NCBI RefSeq assembly: GCF_017921975.2
Contig: NZ_JAGEMO020000010.1
Coordinates: 1 to 64,000, forward strand
DNA: 64,000 nt
From: Hymenobacter terricola
GTDB lineage: Bacteria; Bacteroidota; Bacteroidia; Cytophagales; Hymenobacteraceae
Direction of reading: 5' to 3'
Numbering within the stretch: the stretch's first letter is position 1; each line of letters starts with the position of its first letter. The notes beneath the pieces are model-generated. The model was not told where the DNA came from and ran no database searches. It worked only from the letters and a program-made list of their open reading frames with translations. Below are positions 32,807-41,536 of the stretch, piece by piece. A program made the position numbers and the translations under genes.

Positions 32807-35800
32807 TTACTTCTTCTCGTCGGGGCCGGCGGGTGGGGTGCTGGGGCCTTCGGGGGGCCTGGCGGGGTTGCCGGGTTCGGCGGCGGGCTTGTGGCCGCCC
32901 AGGTCATGGTCTTCGGGCTTGTAGTTGGCGGCCAGGTCGGCTAGTTTTTTCTTGCCGTAGCCGAGCTTGGTGATGAGCACGAAGAGGACGGGGACGGCAA
33001 AAATGGCCAGGAAGGTGGCGGCCAGCATGCCGCCGGTCACCGTCCAGCCTATCGTTTGGCGGGACACGGCGCCCGCGCCGGAAGAAAAAGCCAGCGGCAG
33101 CACGCCCAGGATGAAGGCCAGCGAGGTCATGATGATGGGGCGCAGGCGCAGCGTGACGGCGGCCAGGGTGGCTTCCACCACGTCCATGCCCCAGTCGACC
33201 CGCTCTTTGGCGAACTCCACAATCAGAATGGCGTTTTTGGCCGCGAGGCCAATGAGGGTGATGAGGCCGATTTGGGCGTACACGTTGTTGGTGAGCTTGG
33301 GCAGGAAGGTGAGGGCCACGATGGCCCCGAACGCGCCCAGCGGCACCGCCAGCAGCACCGAGAACGGCACCGACCAGCTTTCATACAGCGCCGCCAGCAG
33401 CAAAAACACAAACAGAATGCTCAGCCCGAAGATGATGATGGTGCTGTTGCCGGCGCTGATTTCTTCGCGGCTCAGGGCCGAAAAGTCGAAGCCGTATTCG
33501 GCGGGCAGGGTTTGGGCGGCCACTTCCTGCAGGGCGGCGATGGCCTGGCCGGAGCTGTAGCCGGGCTTGGCGTCGCCGTTGATTTCGGCGGCCCGGAACA
33601 GGTTGTAGTGCGAAATCAGGGGCGCGTTTTCCACCACTTTGGTGGTGATGAGCGAGCCGAGGGGCACCTGCTGGCCGGCCTGGTTCTGCACGTAGTAGTT
33701 GCTGAGGTCGGCGATGTCTTTGCGGTAAAACGTGTCGGCCTGGGCCACCACGCGGAAGTTGCGGCCGTATTTCGTGAAGTCGTTGATGTAAGTCGAGCCC
33801 ATGTAGGTCGACATCGTGCCGAAGATGTTGGTGAGCGGCACCCCGAGTTTCTTGGCCTTTTCGCGGTCCACGGTCACCTGGTAGCCGGGCGTTTTGGCGG
33901 TGAAGAAGGTGAAGGCCCGGCCGATTTCGGGGCGCTGGTTGGCGGCGGCCACAAACTTGTTCACCGTGGCTTCAAACGCCTTGATGTCGCCGGCCTGCTC
34001 GCGCTGCTCCAGCTGGAAGCTGAAGCCGCCGGTGTTGCCCAGGCCCGGAATGGCGGGCGGCGGAATCACCACGATGTTGGCCCCTTTGATGGCCGCAAAC
34101 TCCTTTTGCAGCCTCCCGATGACGCCTTCCAGCTGGTCGGCTTCGTCGGTGCGCTCGTCCCAGGGCTTCATTTGGAGGAACATGGTGCCGCTGCTGGGCT
34201 TGAAGGTGAAGTTCAGGGCGTTGAGGCCGCTCACGCCGGTGTAGTTCTTCACGGCCGGCACTTTTTGGCCGATGATTTTGACCATTTGGTCCATCACGGC
34301 TTGCGTGCGGGAGCTGGACGCGCCCTGCGGCAGCTCCAGCGACACGAACAGGCGGCCTTCGTCCTCCGTCGGGATAAAGCCCGACGGCTTGCCCCGGAAC
34401 AGCAAAAAGGTGCCCACGTAGACGCAAACGAGCAAAATAAGCACGAAGGGCGTGGCCTTGATGGCCTGCTTTACCCCGTTGGTGTAGTGCCCGGTGGTGC
34501 GCTCAAACCAGTCGTTAAACATAGCAAACAGCTTGTTCAGCCCCTTGGCTTCTTCTTTTTTGGCGCTGGGCCGCAGCATGAGCGCGCACAGCGCCGGCGT
34601 GAGCGACAAGGCGATAAACGCCGAGAGCACCACCGAAATGGCAATGGTGATGGCAAACTGCTGGTAAAGCTTGCCCACGATGCCCGGAATGAAACCCACG
34701 GGCACAAATACCGCCGACAAAATCAGGGCAATGGCGATAACCGGCGCCGTGATGTCCTTCATGGCCTTTTCGGTGGCCTCGCGGGCCGGAACGCCTTCGG
34801 TGTCGATGTAGTGCTGCACGGCCTCGACCACCACGATGGCGTCGTCGACCACGATGCCGATGGCCAGCACGAAGCCGAACAGCGTGAGCGTGTTCACGGT
34901 GAAGCCCAGCGGGATGAACAGGATGAACGTGCCCACGATGGCCACCGGAATGGCCAGAATGGGGATGAGCGTGGCGCGCCAGCTTTGCAGGAAAATGAAC
35001 ACCACCAGCGTGACCAGCAGCAGGGCAATGCCCAGCGTTTTCAGCACTTCCTCGATGGAGACCTGCACCACGGTCACGGACTCGAAAACGGCCCGGTACC
35101 GCATATCCGGTGGGAATTTCTTTTGCAGCGCATCCATCGCGGCGTAGATGCCGTTGGCCGTTTGCAGGGCGTTGCCGCCGGGCGTCTGGTTGATGAGCAG
35201 CAGCGTGGTAGGTTGGCCGTTGGTGGTGTTGTAGCGCGAGAAATCGAACTGGCCGAGCTGCACGCGGGCCACGTCTTTGAGGTAGACCACCGAGCCATCT
35301 TCGGGCTTGGTGCGCACCACGATGTTCTCAAATTCTTCGACTTTGGTGAGGCGGCCGTTCACAACCACCGTGTACTGAAACGCCTGCGACGAATACTGCG
35401 GGGCCGTGCCCACCGAGCCGGCGGCCACCTGCACGTTCTGCTCGCGCAGGGCGTTGGTCACGTCGTCGACTTTCAGGCCGAGCTGGGCCATCTTGTCGGG
35501 CTTGAGCCAGATGCGCATCGAAAAATCCTGGCCGAGGGACGTGACGTCGCCCACGCCGGGCACGCGCAGCAGGGCGTCGCGCACGTAAATGTTGGTGTAG
35601 TTGTCGAGAAAAGCCACGTCGTGGGTGCGCTTGGGCGCATAAATGGCCAGCACGATGAGGATGGTGGGGTTGCGCTTTTTCACGGTGAGGCCCAGGCGCT
35701 TCACCTCGTCGGGAAGGGTGGGCTCGGCCACGCTCACGCGGTTCTGCACGTCGAGGGTGGCGATGTCGATGTTGGTGCCGATGTTGAAGGTGACGTTGGC

Positions 35801-36070
35801 CGACACGCGGCCGTCGTTGGTGGCGTTCGATTGCAGGTAGGCCATGCCGGGCGTGCCGTTGACCTGCGTTTCGATGGGCGTCATCACGGTTTGCTCCACG
35901 GTCTGGGCATCGGCCCCGGTGAAGCTGCCCGAAATCTGCACCACGGGCGGGGAGATGTCGGGGTATTGGCTAATGGGCAGGTTGAGGACCGCCAGCGTCC
36001 CGAGCAGCACCAGCACAATGGAAATGACAATGGCCGTGACCGGTCGCCGAATGAAAACGTCTGAAATCAT
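32807..36070 (-). CDS. RND multidrug efflux transporter, HAE1/AcrB-like
   Basis: The 1087-residue inner-membrane pump begins MISDVFIRRPVTAIVISIVL. It has the two large periplasmic loops and twelve membrane helices of the hydrophobe/amphiphile efflux-1 group, and the proton-relay Asp pair in GIVVDDAIVVVEAV. A Pro/Gly-rich hydrophilic tail after residue 1045 (HDLGGHKPAAEPGNPAR) is typical of this phylum. It partners the upstream fusion protein and TolC-like channel to expel drugs or bile-like compounds. Confidence 0.95.
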   Translation of the reverse strand: MISDVFIRRPVTAIVISIVLVLLGTLAVLNLPISQYPDISPPVVQISGSFTGADAQTVEQTVMTPIETQVNGTPGMAYLQSNATNDGRVSANVTFNIGTNIDIATLDVQNRVSVAEPTLPDEVKRLGLTVKKRNPTILIVLAIYAPKRTHDVAFLDNYTNIYVRDALLRVPGVGDVTSLGQDFSMRIWLKPDKMAQLGLKVDDVTNALREQNVQVAAGSVGTAPQYSSQAFQYTVVVNGRLTKVEEFENIVVRTKPEDGSVVYLKDVARVQLGQFDFSRYNTTNGQPTTLLLINQTPGGNALQTANGIYAAMDALQKKFPPDMRYRAVFESVTVVQVSIEEVLKTLGIALLLVTLVVFIFLQSWRATLIPILAIPVAIVGTFILFIPLGFTVNTLTLFGFVLAIGIVVDDAIVVVEAVQHYIDTEGVPAREATEKAMKDITAPVIAIALILSAVFVPVGFIPGIVGKLYQQFAITIAISVVLSAFIALSLTPALCALMLRPSAKKEEAKGLNKLFAMFNDWFERTTGHYTNGVKQAIKATPFVLILLVCVYVGTFLLFRGKPSGFIPTEDEGRLFVSLELPQGASSSRTQAVMDQMVKIIGQKVPAVKNYTGVSGLNALNFTFKPSSGTMFLQMKPWDERTDEADQLEGVIGRLQKEFAAIKGANIVVIPPPAIPGLGNTGGFSFQLEQREQAGDIKAFEATVNKFVAAANQRPEIGRAFTFFTAKTPGYQVTVDREKAKKLGVPLTNIFGTMSTYMGSTYINDFTKYGRNFRVVAQADTFYRKDIADLSNYYVQNQAGQQVPLGSLITTKVVENAPLISHYNLFRAAEINGDAKPGYSSGQAIAALQEVAAQTLPAEYGFDFSALSREEISAGNSTIIIFGLSILFVFLLLAALYESWSVPFSVLLAVPLGAFGAIVALTFLPKLTNNVYAQIGLITLIGLAAKNAILIVEFAKERVDWGMDVVEATLAAVTLRLRPIIMTSLAFILGVLPLAFSSGAGAVSRQTIGWTVTGGMLAATFLAIFAVPVLFVLITKLGYGKKKLADLAANYKPEDHDLGGHKPAAEPGNPARPPEGPSTPPAGPDEKK

Positions 36071-36094
36071 AAGCTAGATGGCACGCAGCCAGGA

Positions 36095-36198
36095 ACGTCA
36101 TGCAGAGCGCAGCGAAGCATCTCGCTCGCATCGTTGAAAAATTGAGTTACTATCCCGAGCGAGATGCTTCGCTGCGCGGACGCCAGATGAGCATGACG
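36095..36198. repeat. REP-A palindromic repeat, copy 2 (RND/MFP spacer)
   Basis: CGTCATGCAGAGCGCAGCG faces GCTGCGCGGACGCCAGATG...GCATGACG with inner GAAGCATCTCGCTCG arms. The mismatch of the outer arms shows that the right half belongs to a variant of the family. Confidence 0.85.
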
Positions 36199-36217
36199 GT
36201 CTTTGGTTGTCATTCAA

Positions 36218-37387
36218 TTATTTCGCTGCCGCCGTGGGCGCCCCAGCCGCCGCGGGGGGCGCCGCGTTGGGGTCGCCCACTTTCACCACCACGCCCTGGC
36301 GCAGGTTCTGCACGCCTTCGCTCACGATGGTTTCGTTGGCTTTAAGCCCTTGGCGCACGACTACTTTGTCTTTGACGCGGGTGCCCAGGGCCACTTTGCG
36401 TTGCGCCACTTTGCTGCTGTCGCCCACCACGTACACGAAGAATTCGCCCATTTGCTCGGTCACGGCCTTGTAGGGAATGGTGAGCTGGCGGCCGGTGTCG
36501 GTGTTGCGCACGCGCAGGGTGGTGTTCATGCCGGCCAGCAGCGTGCGCTTGGCGTTGGGGAACTGCACGCGCACCTTCACGGTGCCGGTTTCCGGGTCGA
36601 CAGCGCGGTCGATGGTCGTGATTTTGCCCGGAGCGGAAAACGCCTGCTGGCCGGCCAGCAGCAGCGTGTACACCGAATCAGCTTTGGCGGCGGGCCGGGC
36701 CTTCAGGCCCTGGAAGCGCGCAATCTGCTGCTCGCCCACGGCCACGTCCACGGCAATGGGGTCGTCGGACGAAAGGGTGTTGAGCAGCGTGGTGCCCTGC
36801 GTGGCCAGCGAGCCGAGCTTGACCTGCGAAATGCCGATGGTGCCCGCAAACGGCGCCACCACCACCGAGCGTTTCAGGTTCTGGGCCACGTTGGTGACGG
36901 TGGCCTGGGCGGCCGTTATCTGCGAAGCGGCGTTGGCCACGTCGGTGGCGGCGTAGTCTACGCGCTGCTTGGCGATGGCGTCCTGCTCGGCGAGGCGGTT
37001 GTAGCGCTCGGCGTCCTTGGCGGCTTTGGCGTAGTTGGCGCGGGTGACGGCCAGCTGGGCCTGGGCCTGGCGGTAGTCGGCCTGGAAGCGGGTCTGGTCC
37101 ACTTCGTAGAGGCGCTGGCCCTTGGTCACGCGCTGCCCGTCTTTGATGAAGATGCCCGTGACGTAGCCCCCCACCTCGGCGCGCAGCTCCACCTCGTTGA
37201 GCGGCACGACGGTGCCGGGGTAGGTGTCGAAGCTCACCACCGGCTCCTGGTCGACTTTGTAAACCGACACCGAAACGGGCGGCGGGGGGGCGTTCTTTTT
37301 GGCTTCCTCTTCCTGCTTGTTGCCGCAGGAAGCGAGCGTCAAAGCGGTCAGGAAAACGGGGAGAAGCCGGAGAGAATGGTTGTTCAT
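36218..37387 (-). CDS. RND periplasmic adaptor (membrane fusion) lipoprotein
   Basis: The 389-residue protein has a lipoprotein signal with lipobox LTLASC (Cys about residue 21), the barrel-sandwich/lipoyl strands VELRAEVGGYVTGIFIKDGQ and VVAPFAGTIGISQVKLG, and an alpha-hairpin between them (DYRQAQAQLAVTRANYAKAA). It bridges the RND pump and the TolC channel in the periplasm. It ends with an Ala-rich GAPTAAAK tail. A REP-A copy lies between it and the RND gene, and another before it. Confidence 0.93.
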   Translation of the reverse strand: MNNHSLRLLPVFLTALTLASCGNKQEEEAKKNAPPPPVSVSVYKVDQEPVVSFDTYPGTVVPLNEVELRAEVGGYVTGIFIKDGQRVTKGQRLYEVDQTRFQADYRQAQAQLAVTRANYAKAAKDAERYNRLAEQDAIAKQRVDYAATDVANAASQITAAQATVTNVAQNLKRSVVVAPFAGTIGISQVKLGSLATQGTTLLNTLSSDDPIAVDVAVGEQQIARFQGLKARPAAKADSVYTLLLAGQQAFSAPGKITTIDRAVDPETGTVKVRVQFPNAKRTLLAGMNTTLRVRNTDTGRQLTIPYKAVTEQMGEFFVYVVGDSSKVAQRKVALGTRVKDKVVVRQGLKANETIVSEGVQNLRQGVVVKVGDPNAAPPAAAGAPTAAAK

Positions 37388-37425
37388 AGTCGGGGGTGGC
37401 AGGCTGGATTATAATGAATAACGGA

Positions 37426-37531
37426 ACGTCATGCTCATCTGGCGTCCGCGCAGCCGAAGCATCTCCACTGCTTCGTTGAAGCAGCTGGATTACTTGCGCA
37501 GTAGAGATGCTTCGACAAGCTCAGCATGACC
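37426..37531. repeat. REP-A palindromic repeat, copy 3 (MFP/TolC spacer)
   Basis: ACGTCATGCTCATCTGGCG at the left, TCAGCATGAC at the right, inner GAAGCATCTCCACTG / CAGTAGAGATGCTTC. Its left arm is the complement of the right arm of copy 2. Confidence 0.8.
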
Positions 37532-37560
37532 GTTTCTTTCGTTCGGGGCTGGATGGTTCA

Positions 37561-38910
37561 TTAAAAAGTAATGTCGCCCAAGGCACGCTGCACGTCCAGT
37601 TTGGCGGCCAGCACGCTGTAGAGCGAGTTGTAGTAGCTGAACTGGGAATTGCGCAGGTCGTTTTCGGAGGTGATGACTTCCAGGTAAGCCCGCAGGCCCT
37701 CGTCGTATTGCAGCTTGATGATTTTGTAGACTTCGCGGGCATCGGCCACGTTATCGCGCTGGGTATTCAGGTCGTTGAGGGCGCTTTTGTAGGTGGCCAG
37801 GGCCTGCTGGTATTCGGTGTTGATTTGGTTGCGGGCGTCCACCACGTCCAGGTCGAGGCGGTCCTGCTGCAGCTCGGTGATGCGCAGGTTTTGGAGGCGG
37901 CGCGTGCCCGTGAAAATGGGCACGGCCAGCTGCAGGCCGACCTGCGAATTGGGAAATGCCGTGTTGTAAAGCTGGCTGAACTCATTGTTCTGGAACACCC
38001 GGTTGTAGTTGCCGTAGGCCGAGAGCGAGGGCAGAAACCCGTAGCGGTAAAAGTCGATGTTGAGCCGCTGGAGCTGCTGCTGGGTCTGGAGCTGCTGGAT
38101 TTCGACGCGGCGCTCGTAGGCCAGCTGCTCCAGGGTGTCGAGGGTGATTTCCTGCACCAATTGCAGCGTGTCGTAGGTGAGCGCGAGCGGGTTTTGGGCA
38201 TCAACGCCCATGAGCTGCTTGAGGTAGGCATCCTTGCCTTTCAGCGCCTCGGTGGTGGTTTTGCGGGTGGCGTAGGCGTTGCGCAGGCTGATTTCGGCCC
38301 GCTTGTAGTCGGTTTTATCCACGATGCCCACGTCGTACTGCGCTTTGGAATCGCGCAGCTGCTTGGCCTGCCGCCGGATGGCCTCGTCGAGCACCTTGAG
38401 CTGCTCCCGCGTAAGCAGAATGTCGTAGAACGCCTTGCTCACGTTCGTCACCACATCAATCTTGAAGCTGGTGGTATTCAGGCCGGTTTGCTGGCGGATG
38501 TAGCGGGCCGCGCGGGCCGCGCGCAGCACGTCGTTGTTGTAAATCAGCTGGGTGCCCTGCAGGCCCAGCGTGGAGGTGTTGTTCAGGCCAATGCGCACGA
38601 TTTGCTGGCCCGCCGAGGGGTCCGTGAAATTGGGCAGCACGGAGGTCGGCAGCTGCAAATTGTGCGCGTAGGTGGCCGTGCCCGTAATCTGGGGCAGCCA
38701 GCTGCTGAGCCCGATGCGAATGTTGCGCTCCCCAATTTCCTGGTCGATAAGGGCCTGGCGCACCGCGGGCTGGTTTTTCAGGGCAAACTCCACGCACTCC
38801 TGCCGCGAAAGGGGCTTGGTGGGGGGAGTGGTTGGTTGCGATAAAGCGTAAAACGGAGCGAATAGAAGCAGCCGAAGCACGGGCTTCATCGTTCGGAATA
38901 GTTGTTTCAT
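37561..38910 (-). CDS. TolC-family outer-membrane efflux channel
   Basis: The 449-residue protein has a short signal segment (MKPVLRLLLFAPFYALSQ), then two repeats of the alpha-helical/barrel TolC type. Coiled-coil phrases include LLTREQLKVLDEAIRRQAKQ and NDLNTQRDNVADAREVYKII. ATG 38910 or 38889 may be the start; codons further upstream are unlikely. It is the first gene of the efflux operon on the minus strand, with a TATCTTTA box 11 bases upstream (38922-38929). Confidence 0.92.
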   Translation of the reverse strand: MKQLFRTMKPVLRLLLFAPFYALSQPTTPPTKPLSRQECVEFALKNQPAVRQALIDQEIGERNIRIGLSSWLPQITGTATYAHNLQLPTSVLPNFTDPSAGQQIVRIGLNNTSTLGLQGTQLIYNNDVLRAARAARYIRQQTGLNTTSFKIDVVTNVSKAFYDILLTREQLKVLDEAIRRQAKQLRDSKAQYDVGIVDKTDYKRAEISLRNAYATRKTTTEALKGKDAYLKQLMGVDAQNPLALTYDTLQLVQEITLDTLEQLAYERRVEIQQLQTQQQLQRLNIDFYRYGFLPSLSAYGNYNRVFQNNEFSQLYNTAFPNSQVGLQLAVPIFTGTRRLQNLRITELQQDRLDLDVVDARNQINTEYQQALATYKSALNDLNTQRDNVADAREVYKIIKLQYDEGLRAYLEVITSENDLRNSQFSYYNSLYSVLAAKLDVQRALGDITF

Positions 38911-38921
38911 AGATAGATAAA

Positions 38922-38929
38922 TAAAGATA
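38922..38929 (-). promoter_or_regulatory. Candidate -7 promoter box (TATCTTTA) of the efflux operon
   Basis: Seven of eight positions match TAnnTTTG; 11 bases before the ATG at 38910. The 182-base spacer up to the PBP1C stop also has a short CGGTCGCTT triplication at 39053-39078. Confidence 0.45.
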
Positions 38930-39092
38930 GTCCCTTTAATATACTGCCGGGTGCGAAATGATGCCAAGCTGTTTTGATGGCCAGTAAGTAGCTAATGCCG
39001 AGAAGGTTTAACTGACGCCCCGCTTAAAAGTTGAGAAAGCGCCGTATTTAGCCGGTCGCTTCGGTCGCTTCGGTCGGTGAAAGTCGCCTGGT

Positions 39093-41486
39093 CTAAAGCT
39101 CAGCCACCTGCAATTGAATATCCACGTTGCGCCCGTGGTCATCGGCGCAGGAGATTTTTACGGCCCCGCTGGGCGGTCGGAAAAACACGCGCTCGGTAGC
39201 CGAGGCGGCCCGCAAAAACCGGTCGTTCACGTACCAGAATACCTGGCGCACCTCGCTGCCCGCCGCGCAGCTTAGGAGCATTTGCTGCTTGTCGTGGCGG
39301 TCGAGCACGTATTCGGCGTGGTCGAGCGGTGAGGTGATGGCCAGGGCCGCGCCCGCGCCATCGTCAGTGCCGCGCACCAGCCGGCAGGCGGGGTTGTGCG
39401 GCGGCAGCCGGCTGGATGGCAGGCCCTGCGCCTCCCGAAAAGCCAGCACTTCGGGCAACGGATTGGGGAACAGCTGCCGCTTGAAACCCGCCGCTGGCAC
39501 GCAGGCCCGGCAGTAGGAAATCGTGCCATCGGCCGAAACCAGGGCTTCTTTCTGGTGTTCGCAGCGCCGGGCCGTGGACATGCCGGGCAGGTAATAATCG
39601 ATGAGCTGGTTGGGGCAGTGCTCGCCGGGGACGAGGCCGGTTTCGGCGCACACCAGCCGGAAATCGAGGGTGGCGGGTGGCGTGGTCCAGCGGTTGGGCG
39701 AGTTGTAGGCGAGGGCGTTGAACAGGTCGAAGAGCAGGGGCGAGGCCACGTCGGCCCCCGTCAGGGCCGGGCTGCCCTGGCCCGAAAAGTTGCCCACCCA
39801 CACGCCAATGGTGTAGTCCTGGTTGTAGCCGATGCTCCAGGCGTCGCGGCGGCCGTAGCTGGTGCCGGTTTTCCAGGCGATTTTGGGGAGGTGGCGGCTG
39901 TTCTGGTAGCCCATCGGCAGGTCGGGCCGGGTGCGCTGGGCGAGGATGTCGGTGATGAGGAAGGCGGCGGCGGGGGAAACCAATGAAGAATGAGGAATGA
40001 GGAATGAAGAATTTGGCGGGGACTCTTTTCGCTTCGCTTTCCATTCCTCATTCCTCAGTCTTAATTCTTCATTAAGCACGAGCGCCAGCGGTGCGTACTG
40101 CCCGCCATCCGCCAGCGCCGCGTACAGCCCCGTCAGCTCCTCCAGCGTCGCGCCACAGCCGCCCAGAATGGTGCTTAAACCTAGCCGGGGGGCTGCTTTC
40201 GCCACGCTTTTGAAACCGGCCAGCCGCAGCTTGTCGGTGAAAACGGGCACGCCCACGTCGGCCAAAACCCGCACGGCCGGAATGTTGAGCGAGTAAGTCA
40301 ATGCCCGCTCCACCGTCACTTCGCCGGCGCAGCTTTTATCGAAATTCTCGGGGCGGAAGCCGCTGAAATTGGTGGGCACATCGGGCAGCTTCAGCTTCGG
40401 CGTCACGATGCCTCTATCAACGGCTAGAGCATACAAAAATGGCTTCAGCGTGCTGCCCGGCGAACGGACAGCGCGCACGCCATCAACCTGCCCGCTGCTG
40501 GCCGCATCCTGGAAGTCGGCGGAGCCCACGTACGCCTCCACGGCGCGGGTGCGGTTGTTCACGACCAGCACGGCGGCCTGCGAAATGCCCAATTCGTGCA
40601 GGCGGCGCACGTAGTTGCGGGTCAGGTCCTCGGCTTTGGCTTGCGGGTTGCGGCGCAGCGTGGAGTGAATAATGGGCTGGCTGGGAAACTGCGTGACGAG
40701 CCGCCGCGCCAGGTGCGGAGCCAGTGTGGGCGCCGCGTGGCGCTGCACGTCCAGCGGCTCATTTATGGCATCCTCAATATCCTGGTCCGGAAACAAATGC
40801 TGCTGTTGAAACTGCCGCAGCCAGCGGTTGCGTTCGGCCAGAATCCGGTCGTTGTTCTTGCCCAACACCAGCACACGCGGCTGGTTGGGAATAATGGCCA
40901 GCGTCACGGTTTGGGCCAGGGAAAGATAGTCGGGCGGCTGCTGAAAGTAGAGCAGCGCGGCCGATTTCACGCCTTCGATATTGCCGCCGTAGGGCACCAG
41001 GTTCAGGTAGAGCTGGAGGATTTCGGCCTTGCTGTAATGCGCCTCCAGCTGCATGGCGCGCAGCATTTCCAGCAGCTTATTGCCGAAGGTGCGCTCCTTG
41101 GGTTCCAGCAGCCGGGCCACCTGCATGGTGATGGTACTGGCCCCGGTGGTGCGGCCGGTTTGGAAAATATTGCGCCCGGCGGCCTGCATTATTGCGAGTG
41201 GATTGACCCCGAAATGGTAGTGGAAATACCGGTCTTCCTTGTTGATAATGGCTTGCTGCAAGGCCGGCGTTATTTCCGCTAATTCGGTCTTCATCCGCCA
41301 CTTCTGGGTGGGGTTCAGGAAGGCGTGGAGCACGCTGCCATCGGCCGCCAGCACGATGGGAGAGTAGCGCGGCGCGGGCGGCAGGGGGAAGAGGCGGTCG
41401 AGGGCGAAGCAGGCAATGAACGACACTGCGAGACACTGCGCTTTAACACTGCGGAACACTGCGTGAAATAGTCGTCCGGTTTTCAT
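39093..41486 (-). CDS. pbpC: Penicillin-binding protein 1C (bifunctional glycosyltransferase/transpeptidase)
   Basis: The 797-residue protein has a GT51 glycosyltransferase domain (catalytic Glu84 in NKEDRYFHYHFG; GASTITMQVARLL at 115-127). Its transpeptidase has S345-TLK, SLN (399-401) and KTGTS (539-543), and a C-terminal BiPBP domain begins near 727. It makes peptidoglycan at the inner membrane and is classically paired with the alpha-2-macroglobulin encoded upstream. Two oddities exist. Residues 472-503 are an in-frame repeat insert (NEELRLRNEE... SSFLIPHSSL) lacking in the usual PBP1C fold. The first 20 or so residues (FHAVFRSVKAQCLAVSF) are translated from the inverted repeat at 41418-41536, so the original signal-anchor start may have been replaced. 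Confidence 0.92.
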   Translation of the reverse strand: MKTGRLFHAVFRSVKAQCLAVSFIACFALDRLFPLPPAPRYSPIVLAADGSVLHAFLNPTQKWRMKTELAEITPALQQAIINKEDRYFHYHFGVNPLAIMQAAGRNIFQTGRTTGASTITMQVARLLEPKERTFGNKLLEMLRAMQLEAHYSKAEILQLYLNLVPYGGNIEGVKSAALLYFQQPPDYLSLAQTVTLAIIPNQPRVLVLGKNNDRILAERNRWLRQFQQQHLFPDQDIEDAINEPLDVQRHAAPTLAPHLARRLVTQFPSQPIIHSTLRRNPQAKAEDLTRNYVRRLHELGISQAAVLVVNNRTRAVEAYVGSADFQDAASSGQVDGVRAVRSPGSTLKPFLYALAVDRGIVTPKLKLPDVPTNFSGFRPENFDKSCAGEVTVERALTYSLNIPAVRVLADVGVPVFTDKLRLAGFKSVAKAAPRLGLSTILGGCGATLEELTGLYAALADGGQYAPLALVLNEELRLRNEEWKAKRKESPPNSSFLIPHSSLVSPAAAFLITDILAQRTRPDLPMGYQNSRHLPKIAWKTGTSYGRRDAWSIGYNQDYTIGVWVGNFSGQGSPALTGADVASPLLFDLFNALAYNSPNRWTTPPATLDFRLVCAETGLVPGEHCPNQLIDYYLPGMSTARRCEHQKEALVSADGTISYCRACVPAAGFKRQLFPNPLPEVLAFREAQGLPSSRLPPHNPACRLVRGTDDGAGAALAITSPLDHAEYVLDRHDKQQMLLSCAAGSEVRQVFWYVNDRFLRAASATERVFFRPPSGAVKISCADDHGRNVDIQLQVAEL
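39981..40075. repeat. GAAGAATGAGGAATGA-type repeat inside the PBP1C gene
   Basis: ATGAAGAATGAGGAATGAGG faces ATTCCTCATTCCTCAGTC and ATTCTTCATTAAGC around a central 30-base core. It is 95-96 bases, a multiple of three, and does not break the reading frame. It encodes roughly residues 472-503 (NEELRLRNEE to IPHSSLV). Confidence 0.85.
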
Positions 41487-41536
41487 TTCACGCAGTGTTT
41501 CGGGGTGTTAAAATCGCAGTGTCCGCAGTGTCGTTC
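41418..41536. repeat. ACACTGCG-type inverted repeat across the alpha-2-macroglobulin/PBP1C junction
   Basis: Left arm 41418-41469 (GAACGACACTGCGAGACACT start) and right arm 41485-41536 are imperfect complements with a 15-base loop. The PBP1C start codon is at the loop edge, the arm encodes its N-terminal residues, and the other end overlaps the alpha-2-macroglobulin stop codon (41535-41537). Confidence 0.85.

Noticed and set aside
33056..36064. A 1002-codon open frame on the + strand opposite the RND gene
   Set aside because: It mirrors the codon structure of the pump gene; its protein is rich in His/Gly/Arg and shows no domain. High GC produces long antisense frames.
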